A stretch of DNA of 14,267 nucleotides from assembly GCA_964369265.1 (NCBI GenBank), contig CAYJEV010000045.1, forward strand, positions 1-14,267. The letters are read 5' to 3'. How positions within the stretch are numbered: the first letter of the stretch is position 1; every line of letters starts with the position of its first letter. A model generated the notes under the pieces. It was given only the letters and a program-made list of their open reading frames with translations. It did not search any database and was not told the origin of the DNA. Shown in pieces: positions 6,073-12,887 of the stretch. Origin of the DNA: DAMCAP01 sp964369265. GTDB lineage: Bacteria; Bacillota; Clostridia; Oscillospirales; Ruminococcaceae. The translations under genes and the position numbers were made by a program.

Positions 6073-6840
6073 TTAATTTTTAAATGCCTCTAACATCGAG
6101 CTAAACTCCTCTGCTTTAAGAGAAGCAGAACCAACCAGCCCTCCGTCTATATCGTATTGTGAAAGAAGCTCTGATACATTCTTAGCGTTCATTGAGCCGC
6201 CATAAAGTATTCTAACTCCCTCAGCAACAATATCTCCATACATACCAGCAAGCACACCACGAATAAATCCGCAAACTTCGCCAGCTTCCTCAGCAGTTGC
6301 AGTCTTGCCTGTGCCTATTGCCCAAATTGGCTCATAAGCTATAACAACTCTCTCCATCTGCTTTTCATTCACTCCCTCTAAGGCTGACTTTATTTGTGAA
6401 AAAATATGCGTTAGAGTTTGCCCCTCTTCTTTTTGCTTCTCGCTCTCTCCAACACAAACTATAACTGAAAGCCCTCCTGAAATAACAGCCTTAACCTTTT
6501 TAGCAACAACTTCATCGCTATCGCCAAACATCTCTCGCCTTTCAGAATGCCCAACTATTATATAATTAACCTCGCAGTCCTTCGCCATAGGGACAGAAAT
6601 TTCCCCTGTATAAGCGCCCTTTTCTTCAAAATGCACATTTTGAAAAGCAAACTGTATGTCGCTTCCTTTAGCTGCAACTTGAGCTGATGCTAAATTCACA
6701 AAAGGAACAGCCAACACAACCTCTGCATCTAAAAAAGCGGTGTTTGGACGAATAGCCTTAACTAAGGTTGTAGTTTCGCCTTTTGTTAGGTTCATTTTGT
6801 AGTTCCCAGCAAGAATAGGCTTTCTAAACTCTTTTCTCAT
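6073..6840 (-). CDS. tpiA: Triosephosphate isomerase
   Basis: It interconverts dihydroxyacetone phosphate and glyceraldehyde 3-phosphate. The 255-aa chain is standard for the TIM barrel. Catalytic residues are all present: K15 in AGNYKMN, H98 in VGHSERRE and E170 in AYEPIWAIGTGKTA, plus the phosphate-binding LYGGSMNAKN. Start ATG 6840 follows TAAGGAG with 7-nt spacing; the TAA of this ribosome site is the stop codon of pgk, so the two genes are translationally coupled with an 11-nt gap. Middle gene of the glycolytic operon. Confidence 0.98.
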   Translation of the reverse strand: MRKEFRKPILAGNYKMNLTKGETTTLVKAIRPNTAFLDAEVVLAVPFVNLASAQVAAKGSDIQFAFQNVHFEEKGAYTGEISVPMAKDCEVNYIIVGHSERREMFGDSDEVVAKKVKAVISGGLSVIVCVGESEKQKEEGQTLTHIFSQIKSALEGVNEKQMERVVIAYEPIWAIGTGKTATAEEAGEVCGFIRGVLAGMYGDIVAEGVRILYGGSMNAKNVSELLSQYDIDGGLVGSASLKAEEFSSMLEAFKN

Positions 6841-6851
6841 TCCCCTACTCC

Positions 6852-8033
6852 TTACTTATCTAGCAGGCACTCAATGCCTGGTAATGGTAATCCCTCAATA
6901 AACTCAAGAGAAGCTCCGCCGCCTGTTGATACATGTGTCATCTTATCTTCAAGCCCAAACAAAGCAACAGCAGCCGCAGAATCTCCGCCGCCAATTATGC
7001 TAACAGCCTTTGAGTTTGCTAGTGCTTCTGCAAGCGCTTTTGTGCCGCCACTAAACAGCGCCATCTCAAACACACCCATAGGCCCATTCCAAAGCACAGA
7101 ACCAGCCTTGTCAATTGCCTCGCAGTAAATCTCTCTTGTTTTTGCTCCAATATCAAGCCCCATATATCCTTCCGGAATAGTCTCGACATTTTCAGCGCCA
7201 TTCTCTTCAGAAAACGCTACTGAAACAACATGGTCAACAGGAAGAAGGAAGTTTACTTTCTTTTCCTCTGCTAAAGCTAAAAGCTCTTTTGCAGTTTCTA
7301 GCTTATCTTCCTCAACAAGAGAAGTTCCAACATTTTCGCCCCTTGCTTTTAGGAAGGTGTATGCCATTGCTCCGCCAATAATGATTGTATCCGCCTTTTC
7401 CATTAGGTTTTTGATAACGCCTATCTTATCGGACACTTTAGCGCCACCAAGCACAGCAACAAAAGGCCTTTTTGGATTTGCAAGCACACCACCAATAGCC
7501 TCAAGTTCCTTGCTTATTAGCATTCCGCTAACTGCTGGCAGAAACTCTGCAATTCCTGCTGTTGAGGAATGCGCTCTATGTGATGTTCCAAAAGCATCGT
7601 TAACATAAACCTCTGCCATATCAGCAAGCTTTTTGGAAAATTCTTTATCATTCTTTGTTTCTTCTTTATGAAAGCGAACATTCTCAAGCAGCATAACCTC
7701 GCCAGCCTTTAAGCTATTTGCCTTATTTAAAGCATCTTCGCCAACAACATCCTTTGCCATTATAACCTCTAAGCCTAAAAGCTCAGAAAGCCTTTTTGCA
7801 ACAACAGCTAATGAGAATTTGTCCTCAAAGCCGTCCTTAGGTCTGCCTAAATGGGAGCATAATATAATTGCAGAATTTTGGGATAGCAGATATTTTATTG
7901 TTGGTAAAGCCTCTACTATTCTTTTATCGTCGGTTATTTTACCGTCTTTTAGTGGAACATTAAAGTCGCAACGCATAATATTTTTTTTGCCTTTGATGTC
8001 ATAGTCCTTAACAGTCATCTTGTTATACTTCAT
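6852..8033 (-). CDS. pgk: Phosphoglycerate kinase
   Basis: It transfers phosphate from 1,3-bisphosphoglycerate to ADP, making the first glycolytic ATP. With start ATG 8033 it is 393 aa, the usual bacterial length. Seen: RCDFNVPL (21-28), SHLGRPK (60-66), AFGTSHRAHSS (148-157), GGAKVSDKIGVI around 196-207, LWNGPMGVFE and the nucleotide loop GGGDSAAA. The frame is open 20 codons further upstream, but GAGGTGG (8046-8040) lies inside that extension 6 nt before ATG 8033, and family members begin near here, so the longer start is rejected. First gene of the operon pgk-tpiA-gpmI; in many Clostridia gap precedes pgk, but here it does not. Confidence 0.98.
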   Translation of the reverse strand: MKYNKMTVKDYDIKGKKNIMRCDFNVPLKDGKITDDKRIVEALPTIKYLLSQNSAIILCSHLGRPKDGFEDKFSLAVVAKRLSELLGLEVIMAKDVVGEDALNKANSLKAGEVMLLENVRFHKEETKNDKEFSKKLADMAEVYVNDAFGTSHRAHSSTAGIAEFLPAVSGMLISKELEAIGGVLANPKRPFVAVLGGAKVSDKIGVIKNLMEKADTIIIGGAMAYTFLKARGENVGTSLVEEDKLETAKELLALAEEKKVNFLLPVDHVVSVAFSEENGAENVETIPEGYMGLDIGAKTREIYCEAIDKAGSVLWNGPMGVFEMALFSGGTKALAEALANSKAVSIIGGGDSAAAVALFGLEDKMTHVSTGGGASLEFIEGLPLPGIECLLDK

Positions 8034-8123
8034 AATCAGCCACCTCAAAACAAATTTATTTTTACTTTGTAAATCTCTTATCAGTTTTAGCATTTAGCTA
8101 AACTGCATTTAATTACAACTATT

Positions 8124-8152
8124 ATTCTATTACATTTCAAAGCTTTTTGCAA
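8124..8152 (-). promoter_or_regulatory. Promoter of the pgk-tpiA-gpmI operon
   Basis: On the minus strand, TTGCAA (8152-8147), a 17-nt spacer and TAGAAT (8129-8124); predicted start near 8117, a leader of about 85 nt. I see no CggR-type or other operator in it. Confidence 0.5.
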
Positions 8153-8161
8153 GCAATTTTA

Positions 8162-8190
8162 TTGACATAAAAGTAAATACACTATATAAT
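8162..8190 (+). promoter_or_regulatory. Perfect-consensus promoter for the 100-aa protein gene
   Basis: TTGACA (8162-8167), 17 nt, TATAAT (8185-8190): every base of both hexamers and the spacer length match the sigma-70/sigma-A consensus. Predicted start near 8197, leader about 65 nt. It diverges from the pgk promoter. Confidence 0.82.
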
Positions 8191-8261
8191 GTTAGCAAAA
8201 ATAAGAATAACTAACTAGATTATGTGATAAATAGTTTAATTTGTTTTGATAAAGGAGCATT

Positions 8262-8564
8262 ATGAAAGAGATAGAAAAGAAGCTACAAGAAGAAGTTTTT
8301 TCAGCTTTAAAGTCAGCTGAGATAAAATTAGGCGTTAAATTCACTCGCTTTTTCAACCTAATAGAAAAAGACGGCATAACCCTTGCTGTTAAAAAAGCTA
8401 TCAAAAATGGCTCAGATAACTTCGATACTCTTGCAGACAACAAAATGTTAACAAACAGCCTTGAGGCTATTGTTACTAAAGCTTGTTATAGCAGTTTATT
8501 TGAGGATAGCGAAGTTGACATAGCCTTAGAAAGACTAGTTGAGGCTGGGTATTACAATATATAA
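8262..8564 (+). CDS. Small soluble protein of unknown function (100 aa)
   Basis: The product is charged and mostly helical, with no membrane segment or signal peptide. The N-terminus (1-55) is rich in Lys/Glu; the C-terminus (about 55-100), FDTLADNKMLTNSLEAIV then FEDSEVDIALERLVEAGYYNI, reads as two or three helices. That tail resembles, from memory, a short helical motif seen at the end of various clostridial proteins of unknown role; I cannot name a family. ATG 8262 follows AAAGGAG with only 4-nt spacing, slightly tight. A perfect-consensus promoter lies upstream, so the gene should be well expressed unless repressed. It diverges from the glycolytic operon. An imperfect hairpin lies just past the stop. 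Confidence 0.72.
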   Translation: MKEIEKKLQEEVFSALKSAEIKLGVKFTRFFNLIEKDGITLAVKKAIKNGSDNFDTLADNKMLTNSLEAIVTKACYSSLFEDSEVDIALERLVEAGYYNI

Positions 8565-8585
8565 ATTATCGTCACTACGATTATT
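8564..8585 (+). other. Hairpin just past the 100-aa protein gene
   Basis: AATTATCGT (8564-8572) and ACGATTATT (8577-8585) pair with one mismatch around CACT. Only TTATTT follows in place of a U-run, so it may be a weak terminator or a 3' stabiliser. Confidence 0.4.
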
Positions 8586-8589
8586 TAAG

Positions 8590-8668
8590 TGAAGAGTTAA
8601 AAGTGAATAGTGAAAAGTGATGGTTTCGCTTTGCGACATTTTAAATGACTTGCAGTCGGCTTGAAGCC
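8590..8668. repeat. Low-complexity GTGAA repeat followed by three mini-palindromes
   Basis: A degenerate purine tract (8590-8622) repeats AGTGAA with A/G spacers. Three small dyads follow: TCGC-TTT-GCGA (8626-8636), GACT-TGC-AGTC (8647-8657) and GGCT-TGA-AGCC (8658-8668). Layout resembles the block at 4399-4445 although sequences differ. It fills the gap before the ACT-domain gene. Confidence 0.5.
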
Positions 8669-8718
8669 TTAGTCTTTCGCCCTTAGTTTTTAGTCTTGTT
8701 ATGAAAGGAATATCATAG

Positions 8719-9162
8719 ATGGATAAATTACCAAAATATTTAGTTGTCGAGCTTGAAGCACTTCCTGAAGTGTTCATTAAAGTTCTTAAAGCTAAAAAAT
8801 TAATAGAATCTGGAAGCGTTGGAAGCCTTTCTGAGGCGACTAGAATTGTCGATATTTCAAGGAGCGCCTTTTATAAATATCGTGATAGCATTTTCCCTTA
8901 TGAGCAGAATAATGAAAAGAAAATCGCTGGATATCATTTTGTCATAAAAGACAAGACTGGTGTGTTATCAAATATCATAAAAGAGTTTTCTAACCTTGGA
9001 GCAAACATATTAACCATTAACCAAAGCCTTCCGATTGATGGCTATGCTCCTGTTACCATAACTGTTTCACTAAACCAAACTGCCGAAAATGATATGGAGC
9101 TGCTAAGCAACATCCGTTTGGTCGAGGGAGTTATTGAAGCGAGAAGGATTGACCCGTTGTAA
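8719..9162 (+). CDS. pheB: ACT domain-containing protein PheB (UPF0735 family)
   Basis: The 147-aa product matches the length and plan of the PheB/UPF0735 family. The N-terminal part (about 30-60) contains a helix-turn-helix-like segment, SLSEATRIVDISRSAFYKYRD, and residues 70-145 form one ACT domain beginning GYHFVIKDKTGVLSNIIKEFSNLGANI, a fold that binds amino acids. The name comes from a proposed link to phenylalanine biosynthesis in Bacillus; the molecular role is not established, and regulation of aromatic or homoserine-derived amino acid synthesis is the usual inference. Start ATG 8719 follows AAAGGA with 9-nt spacing. In other Bacillota it often neighbours homoserine dehydrogenase genes; here it is alone, so context adds nothing. 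No clear promoter was found in the repeat block upstream. Confidence 0.9.
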   Translation: MDKLPKYLVVELEALPEVFIKVLKAKKLIESGSVGSLSEATRIVDISRSAFYKYRDSIFPYEQNNEKKIAGYHFVIKDKTGVLSNIIKEFSNLGANILTINQSLPIDGYAPVTITVSLNQTAENDMELLSNIRLVEGVIEARRIDPL

Positions 9163-9243
9163 AATCTGCATCTTTACTGTGTTGATATAATTAAACTGTA
9201 ATAGCGAAAATCAGTAAAGTTGCTAAGCCAGCAAACTGAATGC

Positions 9244-9283
9244 AAAAGGAGCTGCGACACCGATGGTGTAACAGCTCCTTTTT
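9244..9283. terminator. Bidirectional terminator between pheB and the transporter operon
   Basis: AAAAGGAGCTG (9244-9254) pairs perfectly with CAGCTCCTTTT (9272-9282); the interior adds ACACC-GAT-GGTGT (9257-9269). T-runs face both ways, fitting the convergent genes on either side (pheB stop 9162, minus-strand stop 9287). Confidence 0.92.
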
Positions 9284-9286
9284 ACA

Positions 9287-9985
9287 TTATGCTTCGCTTG
9301 TTTCTTTTGTTTCTTTATATGTAAGTCTTGCAAATGCCATCGTACCGAATATAGGAACTAGGATGTTTACTATATATGGATCAAGCGGAATCCAGTTAAA
9401 TAAACCAGCATTGTACATAGTTAATGATGCAACACCTAATATCATAGCTACAACACCATTTTTAATGTCATCTATAGCGAATTGAGCAAATACTGCACCA
9501 AATAAAGCTGGCAATAAGAAGCTAAGGGCATTTCTTATGTCTGGGCTTAGGTTTTCTAGTAGTATCTGCCCTAAGAAAACTCCAACTACAAGCATGATTA
9601 TATTAACAAATACAGACGCACCAACACCAATTGTGGATATAACAGAGCTTTCGTCTGTTCCAACTTCTGTGTCTGTTGCTTTAAGAGCTGCTGCTGCACA
9701 AGGGATTCTCAAGTTGCTTATGTTGCCTGATAAGAAAGAGGCGTATGTTCCTGGTATGCCTAAAATAGGGAAGAAAGACACAGGCTCAATAAACCACCAC
9801 ACTGCATTTACAGATAGCTGAGCAACTAAAGCAGCAGTTAATGCAGTTGCTTCTGGAACAATGCCAAACCCAAAGGTTACAATAGTCGCTGGCAAGAATA
9901 CAATTATAGCGCCAATCCAACAAGTTATTTTACCAACTTTTATAATTTGAGGAATATATTCCTCTTTAAAATAATTTTTCTGCAT
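9287..9985 (-). CDS. Polytopic membrane protein, probable partner subunit of the DUF5058 protein
   Basis: The 232-aa chain is hydrophobic, with about five or six membrane segments (roughly 17-38, 45-62, 117-140, 150-170, 177-195, 202-222). Between the second and third lies a conserved-looking polar loop with GIPGTYASFLSGNISNLRIP, the sort of Gly/Asn/Arg-rich segment that lines substrate sites. The C-terminal tail is charged (YKETKETSEA). I cannot name its family. Start ATG 9985 follows AGGAGG with 5-nt spacing. The DUF5058 gene stop is 9 nt upstream, so the two are surely co-transcribed. Similar size and position suggest that the two membrane proteins form one transporter, with the upstream amidohydrolase acting on its cargo (inference). 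The terminator at 9244-9283 closes the operon. Confidence 0.8.
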   Translation of the reverse strand: MQKNYFKEEYIPQIIKVGKITCWIGAIIVFLPATIVTFGFGIVPEATALTAALVAQLSVNAVWWFIEPVSFFPILGIPGTYASFLSGNISNLRIPCAAAALKATDTEVGTDESSVISTIGVGASVFVNIIMLVVGVFLGQILLENLSPDIRNALSFLLPALFGAVFAQFAIDDIKNGVVAMILGVASLTMYNAGLFNWIPLDPYIVNILVPIFGTMAFARLTYKETKETSEA

Positions 9986-9994
9986 AACTTCCTC

Positions 9995-10696
9995 CTACAC
10001 TAAAGCAGCTAATATAACGCCGCCTATCATTGCAATTGTTAAGCCCCACTCATTTAAGAATTTAATCTTTGTTTTTCTATACACTATTGTTATACCAAGC
10101 ATTAGCAAAAATCCTGCTACAAGCGCAACTGTGTTTCCGTCCATGCTAGTTGCATAACCAGCATTTAGGTAACCATACGCTCCAAGCATTGCAGCGCTTG
10201 TTATTACTGGAAGCATTTTTGCACTACCACCAGCAAGCTTATCCTTAAAGCCATCCATTTTATCTGTTATCAGAGCAGTTACAACAATCCAACCTATACA
10301 ACCAACAGCCATTGCCCAAAGTGCAGTTGAAAATACTTCAACAGGAAGGTTAGGGTCAGTTAAAGCAACACCATAAGCATCAGCAGCAAATTGAGCAGCT
10401 AAAAGCTCATAAGCGACATTTCCAATATAAGCAAGACGCATAAGTGCAGTCGGTCCGCCAACAACAATCAACAATGAAACCATGCCTATAACTATAACAA
10501 CAGATGGACCAACTGCTGAAATAACGCCAGTTTTAAAGGCAGTTTTTAATTTTTCGTCGCTTATTCCCATATTTTTACCAGCGACAAAGCTCTTTTTGAG
10601 AAACACTATAGTTTGAAATAACACAAGCCCTACAGCTAACGCAGTTATTGCCCAAAGTATAGGGCCATTAGCTATTACTGAAATTTGTTCGTTCAT
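9995..10696 (-). CDS. DUF5058 family membrane protein (putative transporter subunit)
   Basis: The 233-aa product is an integral membrane protein with about six hydrophobic segments (around 12-33, 54-79, 120-142, 160-178, 186-205, 214-233) and a basic cytoplasmic loop after the first (KKSFVAGKNMGISDEKLKTAFKTG). I recognise the overall pattern as DUF5058, a family without assigned function found mostly in Clostridia. GVISAVGPSVVIVIGMVSLL is its most distinctive stretch. Start ATG 10696 is 3 nt after the stop of the amidohydrolase gene, and its ribosome site GGAGG is made by the last sense codons of that gene, giving tight coupling. Function as a permease for the amidohydrolase substrate is inferred from operon structure only. 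Confidence 0.82.
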   Translation of the reverse strand: MNEQISVIANGPILWAITALAVGLVLFQTIVFLKKSFVAGKNMGISDEKLKTAFKTGVISAVGPSVVIVIGMVSLLIVVGGPTALMRLAYIGNVAYELLAAQFAADAYGVALTDPNLPVEVFSTALWAMAVGCIGWIVVTALITDKMDGFKDKLAGGSAKMLPVITSAAMLGAYGYLNAGYATSMDGNTVALVAGFLLMLGITIVYRKTKIKFLNEWGLTIAMIGGVILAALV

Positions 10697-10699
10697 TTC

Positions 10700-11887
10700 T
10701 TAAGCCTCCAAATTTGATATTTTATTTAGTATATTTATTATCGCTTCAACACATTGCGGCATACAGCTTTCGTCAACATCAAAAGCTGGTTGGTGGAAAG
10801 TATATTTGCCAAGCTCGGATGGATTTGTTGTGCCATAGTAAAAAAATGCAGCCTTTGCAACTCTACCATAATAAGCAAAATCGTCATACCCCATCTCTGG
10901 AACTTGCATATAGCTGACATTTTCCTCTCCGTAAACTTCTTTGCAACTTTCCTCAAATATATCCACAAGCATATCATTATTTGATAATGCAATACTAACA
11001 GTCGCAGTTTTGAACTCAAAAGTACAGCCATTAAGTTCGCAAATCCCCTTAACTATATCTTCCATTCTTTTTATCATGAAATCACGAATGTCATTGTCAA
11101 AAGTTCTGATTGTACCGCTCATTGTAATTGTTGATGGTATAACATTAGTTCCTTTTGGCGTTCCAGCATTAAAAGAGCATATAGATAACACAGCCGCCTT
11201 AACTGGATCAACCTCTCTAGTCACCATGTTTTGTAGCGCATTATAAATCTCAACGCCAGTTCTAAGCGGATCAATAGTTTGATGAGGATATGCGCCATGT
11301 CCGCCAGTACCGTTTATCACTATAGTTAAGTTGTCGGCACTAGCCAACATTTCATTTCGCCTTAGCAGAATTTTCCCAACAGGATGGTCAGGGTTTGTAT
11401 GTCCGCCAATCATATATTCTAAATCATCAAGCTTGCCTGTATCTACAATCAGCTTTGCGCCACCAGGAGCTGGTCCTTCTTCGGCTGGTTGGAATACAAT
11501 TTTTAAAGTGCCTTTTAGCTTATCTTTATTTGCAGAAAAATATCTAGCAACCCCTAAAGCTGTTGTAACATGGACATCATGTCCACACGCATGACACACA
11601 CCAGGATTTTGAGAACGATACTCAACTTCTTTGATATCAATTAAAGGAAGAGCATCCATATCCGCTCTTAATCCCATTACAGGACCTGGAAGATCTCCTT
11701 TGATTATCGCGATAACAGCAGTTTTACAAAAGTTTTTTACAACTTCCAAGTCCATCTCCTCTAATATCTCAATAATACGTCTGGAGGTTCTAATCTCCTC
11801 AAAACCCGTCTCTGGATGCATATGAAAATCTCTTCTCCAAGCTATCATATCTGTTTGATAACTATTTATTACTTCTCTAATGCTCAT
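10700..11887 (-). CDS. M20 family amidohydrolase (N-acyl-L-amino acid hydrolase type)
   Basis: A cytosolic metalloenzyme that cleaves an amide bond on an N-acyl amino acid or similar compound. The 395-aa length is typical of the M20D aminoacylase/IAA-amino-acid hydrolase group. Seen: RRDFHMHPETGFEE (18-31), GLRADMDALPL (72-82), HACGHDVH (99-106) with metal Cys101 and His103, QPAEEG with catalytic Glu136 and metal Glu137, His163 in GGHTNP, the dimerisation-domain GTGGHGAYPHQ with His197, YDDFAYY (334-340), and His365 in FHQPAFD. All key residues are present. Start ATG 11887 has AAGGAG 10 nt upstream. First gene of the operon with two membrane proteins, and divergent from a TetR-type regulator whose likely operator lies on its promoter. 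Natural substrate unknown. Confidence 0.93.
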   Translation of the reverse strand: MSIREVINSYQTDMIAWRRDFHMHPETGFEEIRTSRRIIEILEEMDLEVVKNFCKTAVIAIIKGDLPGPVMGLRADMDALPLIDIKEVEYRSQNPGVCHACGHDVHVTTALGVARYFSANKDKLKGTLKIVFQPAEEGPAPGGAKLIVDTGKLDDLEYMIGGHTNPDHPVGKILLRRNEMLASADNLTIVINGTGGHGAYPHQTIDPLRTGVEIYNALQNMVTREVDPVKAAVLSICSFNAGTPKGTNVIPSTITMSGTIRTFDNDIRDFMIKRMEDIVKGICELNGCTFEFKTATVSIALSNNDMLVDIFEESCKEVYGEENVSYMQVPEMGYDDFAYYGRVAKAAFFYYGTTNPSELGKYTFHQPAFDVDESCMPQCVEAIINILNKISNLEA

Positions 11888-11917
11888 TCTTCAATATCTC
11901 CTTGTTATTTTTTAGGA

Positions 11918-11933
11918 TGTTATCACGATAACA
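11918..11933. promoter_or_regulatory. Operator-like dyad at the amidohydrolase operon start
   Basis: TGTTATC-AC-GATAACA, perfect 7-bp arms. It starts 3 nt after the -10 hexamer on the minus strand, so it covers about +1. CGATAACA recurs at 12112-12119 beside the regulator's own start. A TetR-family dimer site is the natural reading (inference). Confidence 0.6.
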
Positions 11934-11935
11934 AA

Positions 11936-11965
11936 ATAGTATCATATTTTGAAATCAACTGTCAA
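11936..11965 (-). promoter_or_regulatory. Promoter of the amidohydrolase-transporter operon
   Basis: On the minus strand, TTGACA (11965-11960), an 18-nt spacer and TACTAT (11941-11936). Predicted start lies in the dyad at 11918-11933, leader about 40 nt. Confidence 0.65.
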
Positions 11966-12089
11966 TTGTCATTTTAATTGAATTTAAACTTGTTTTTTAT
12001 AGCAAATAAACATATTTACAAATCTATTTTTAAAATTTATTTTATATACACAAATTAGAATAAAAACAGCGTTTATTTTATTATTTAAA

Positions 12090-12119
12090 TATAATTTGCA
12101 ATAGGTAGTTGCGATAACA
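12090..12119 (+). promoter_or_regulatory. TetR gene -10 region with second operator half-site
   Basis: TATAAT (12090-12095) with no good -35 hexamer 17 nt upstream, then GTTGCGATAAC (12108-12118), a compressed version of the dyad at 11918. Predicted start about 12102. The placement suggests autoregulation (inference). The rest of the 276-nt divergent region is plain AT-rich sequence. Confidence 0.45.
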
Positions 12120-12163
12120 GGAAATATATGCTATTCTATGTAAAAAGGACAGGAGGTAAAATT

Positions 12164-12811
12164 TTGCAAAGTTTATCAAAGAAGTTGCTAATCCAAACTG
12201 CATATAATATGATTTGGGAATATGGATTTGAAGAAGTTTCAATTAGAAAAATAGCTGATAATGTTGGAGCAAGCAGCGCAGCTTTATATAGGCATTTTGA
12301 CAACCTCGATCATTTGCTTACATATGCTTGCATTGGTTTTTTAGAGCCATATATTGGCGAATTTAAAATGATTAAACAATCAACCGCTAATAGCTTTGAG
12401 ATATCTTCTCAAATGTGGATTGCTTTGGCTAGAACCTCCTTTTTTAATCCTAGAATCTTCGCCCACCTTTTTTTAGGGCAGTATAGAAATCAGGTTTATT
12501 TAATCATTGACGACTATTATAATATAATGGGAAAAGAAATTTTTAATCTTGCTGATACCTCCTCTAACATGAAACAGCTTGGAGAATTGCTTTTTAGAAA
12601 TTATGATTATATAAAAAATAGCAACGCCAACTATTCTATAGAAACTATTGCAATTATTAGTGACTTGATTTTATATTCTTATTCAGGGATGATAGCAACC
12701 TTGCTTAACAAAGAATACCGAGTTGCTGAAATTGAAGATATGATAGATAGATTCACCCATTCAGTTAGATATGCCCTAAAAAACAACAAAACCGAACACC
12801 AACATTTTTAA
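12164..12811 (+). CDS. TetR/AcrR family transcriptional regulator
   Basis: A DNA-binding repressor of the TetR type, 215 aa when started at TTG 12164. The N-terminal domain (1-50) has the classic pattern: a first helix with AYNMIWEYGFEEVSIRKIADNVG, then recognition helix SSAALYRHFDNLDHLL with the Y-x-H-F signature (helix-turn-helix about 27-46). The rest is a helical ligand-binding domain rich in aromatic residues and unlike any I can place. An in-frame ATG exists at 12128 (227 aa), but AGGAGG (12151-12156) stands 7 nt before TTG 12164, so the TTG start is preferred. It is divergent from the amidohydrolase-transporter operon, and a dyad covers that operon's start site, so it probably represses the operon and itself until a substrate-related ligand binds. 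Confidence 0.9.
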   Translation: MQSLSKKLLIQTAYNMIWEYGFEEVSIRKIADNVGASSAALYRHFDNLDHLLTYACIGFLEPYIGEFKMIKQSTANSFEISSQMWIALARTSFFNPRIFAHLFLGQYRNQVYLIIDDYYNIMGKEIFNLADTSSNMKQLGELLFRNYDYIKNSNANYSIETIAIISDLILYSYSGMIATLLNKEYRVAEIEDMIDRFTHSVRYALKNNKTEHQHF

Positions 12812-12841
12812 CTATTAGTATAATTAAAATGCAAATATACA

Positions 12842-12867
12842 AAAAAACCACCATATGGTGGTTTTTT
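12842..12867. terminator. Bidirectional terminator, perfect palindrome
   Basis: Six A, CCACCAT, its complement ATGGTGG and six T form a flawless 26-bp palindrome 30 nt past the TetR stop and 20 nt from the convergent C-S lyase stop. It works on both strands. Confidence 0.93.
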
Positions 12868-12887
12868 GCATAGTATAAACTATTAAG

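Noticed and set aside
8034..8093. Longer N-terminus for phosphoglycerate kinase
   Set aside because: It would exceed the family length and spans the ribosome site of ATG 8033.
12128..12163. ATG start for the TetR regulator
   Set aside because: No ribosome site precedes it, whereas AGGAGG lies 7 nt before the in-frame TTG at 12164.
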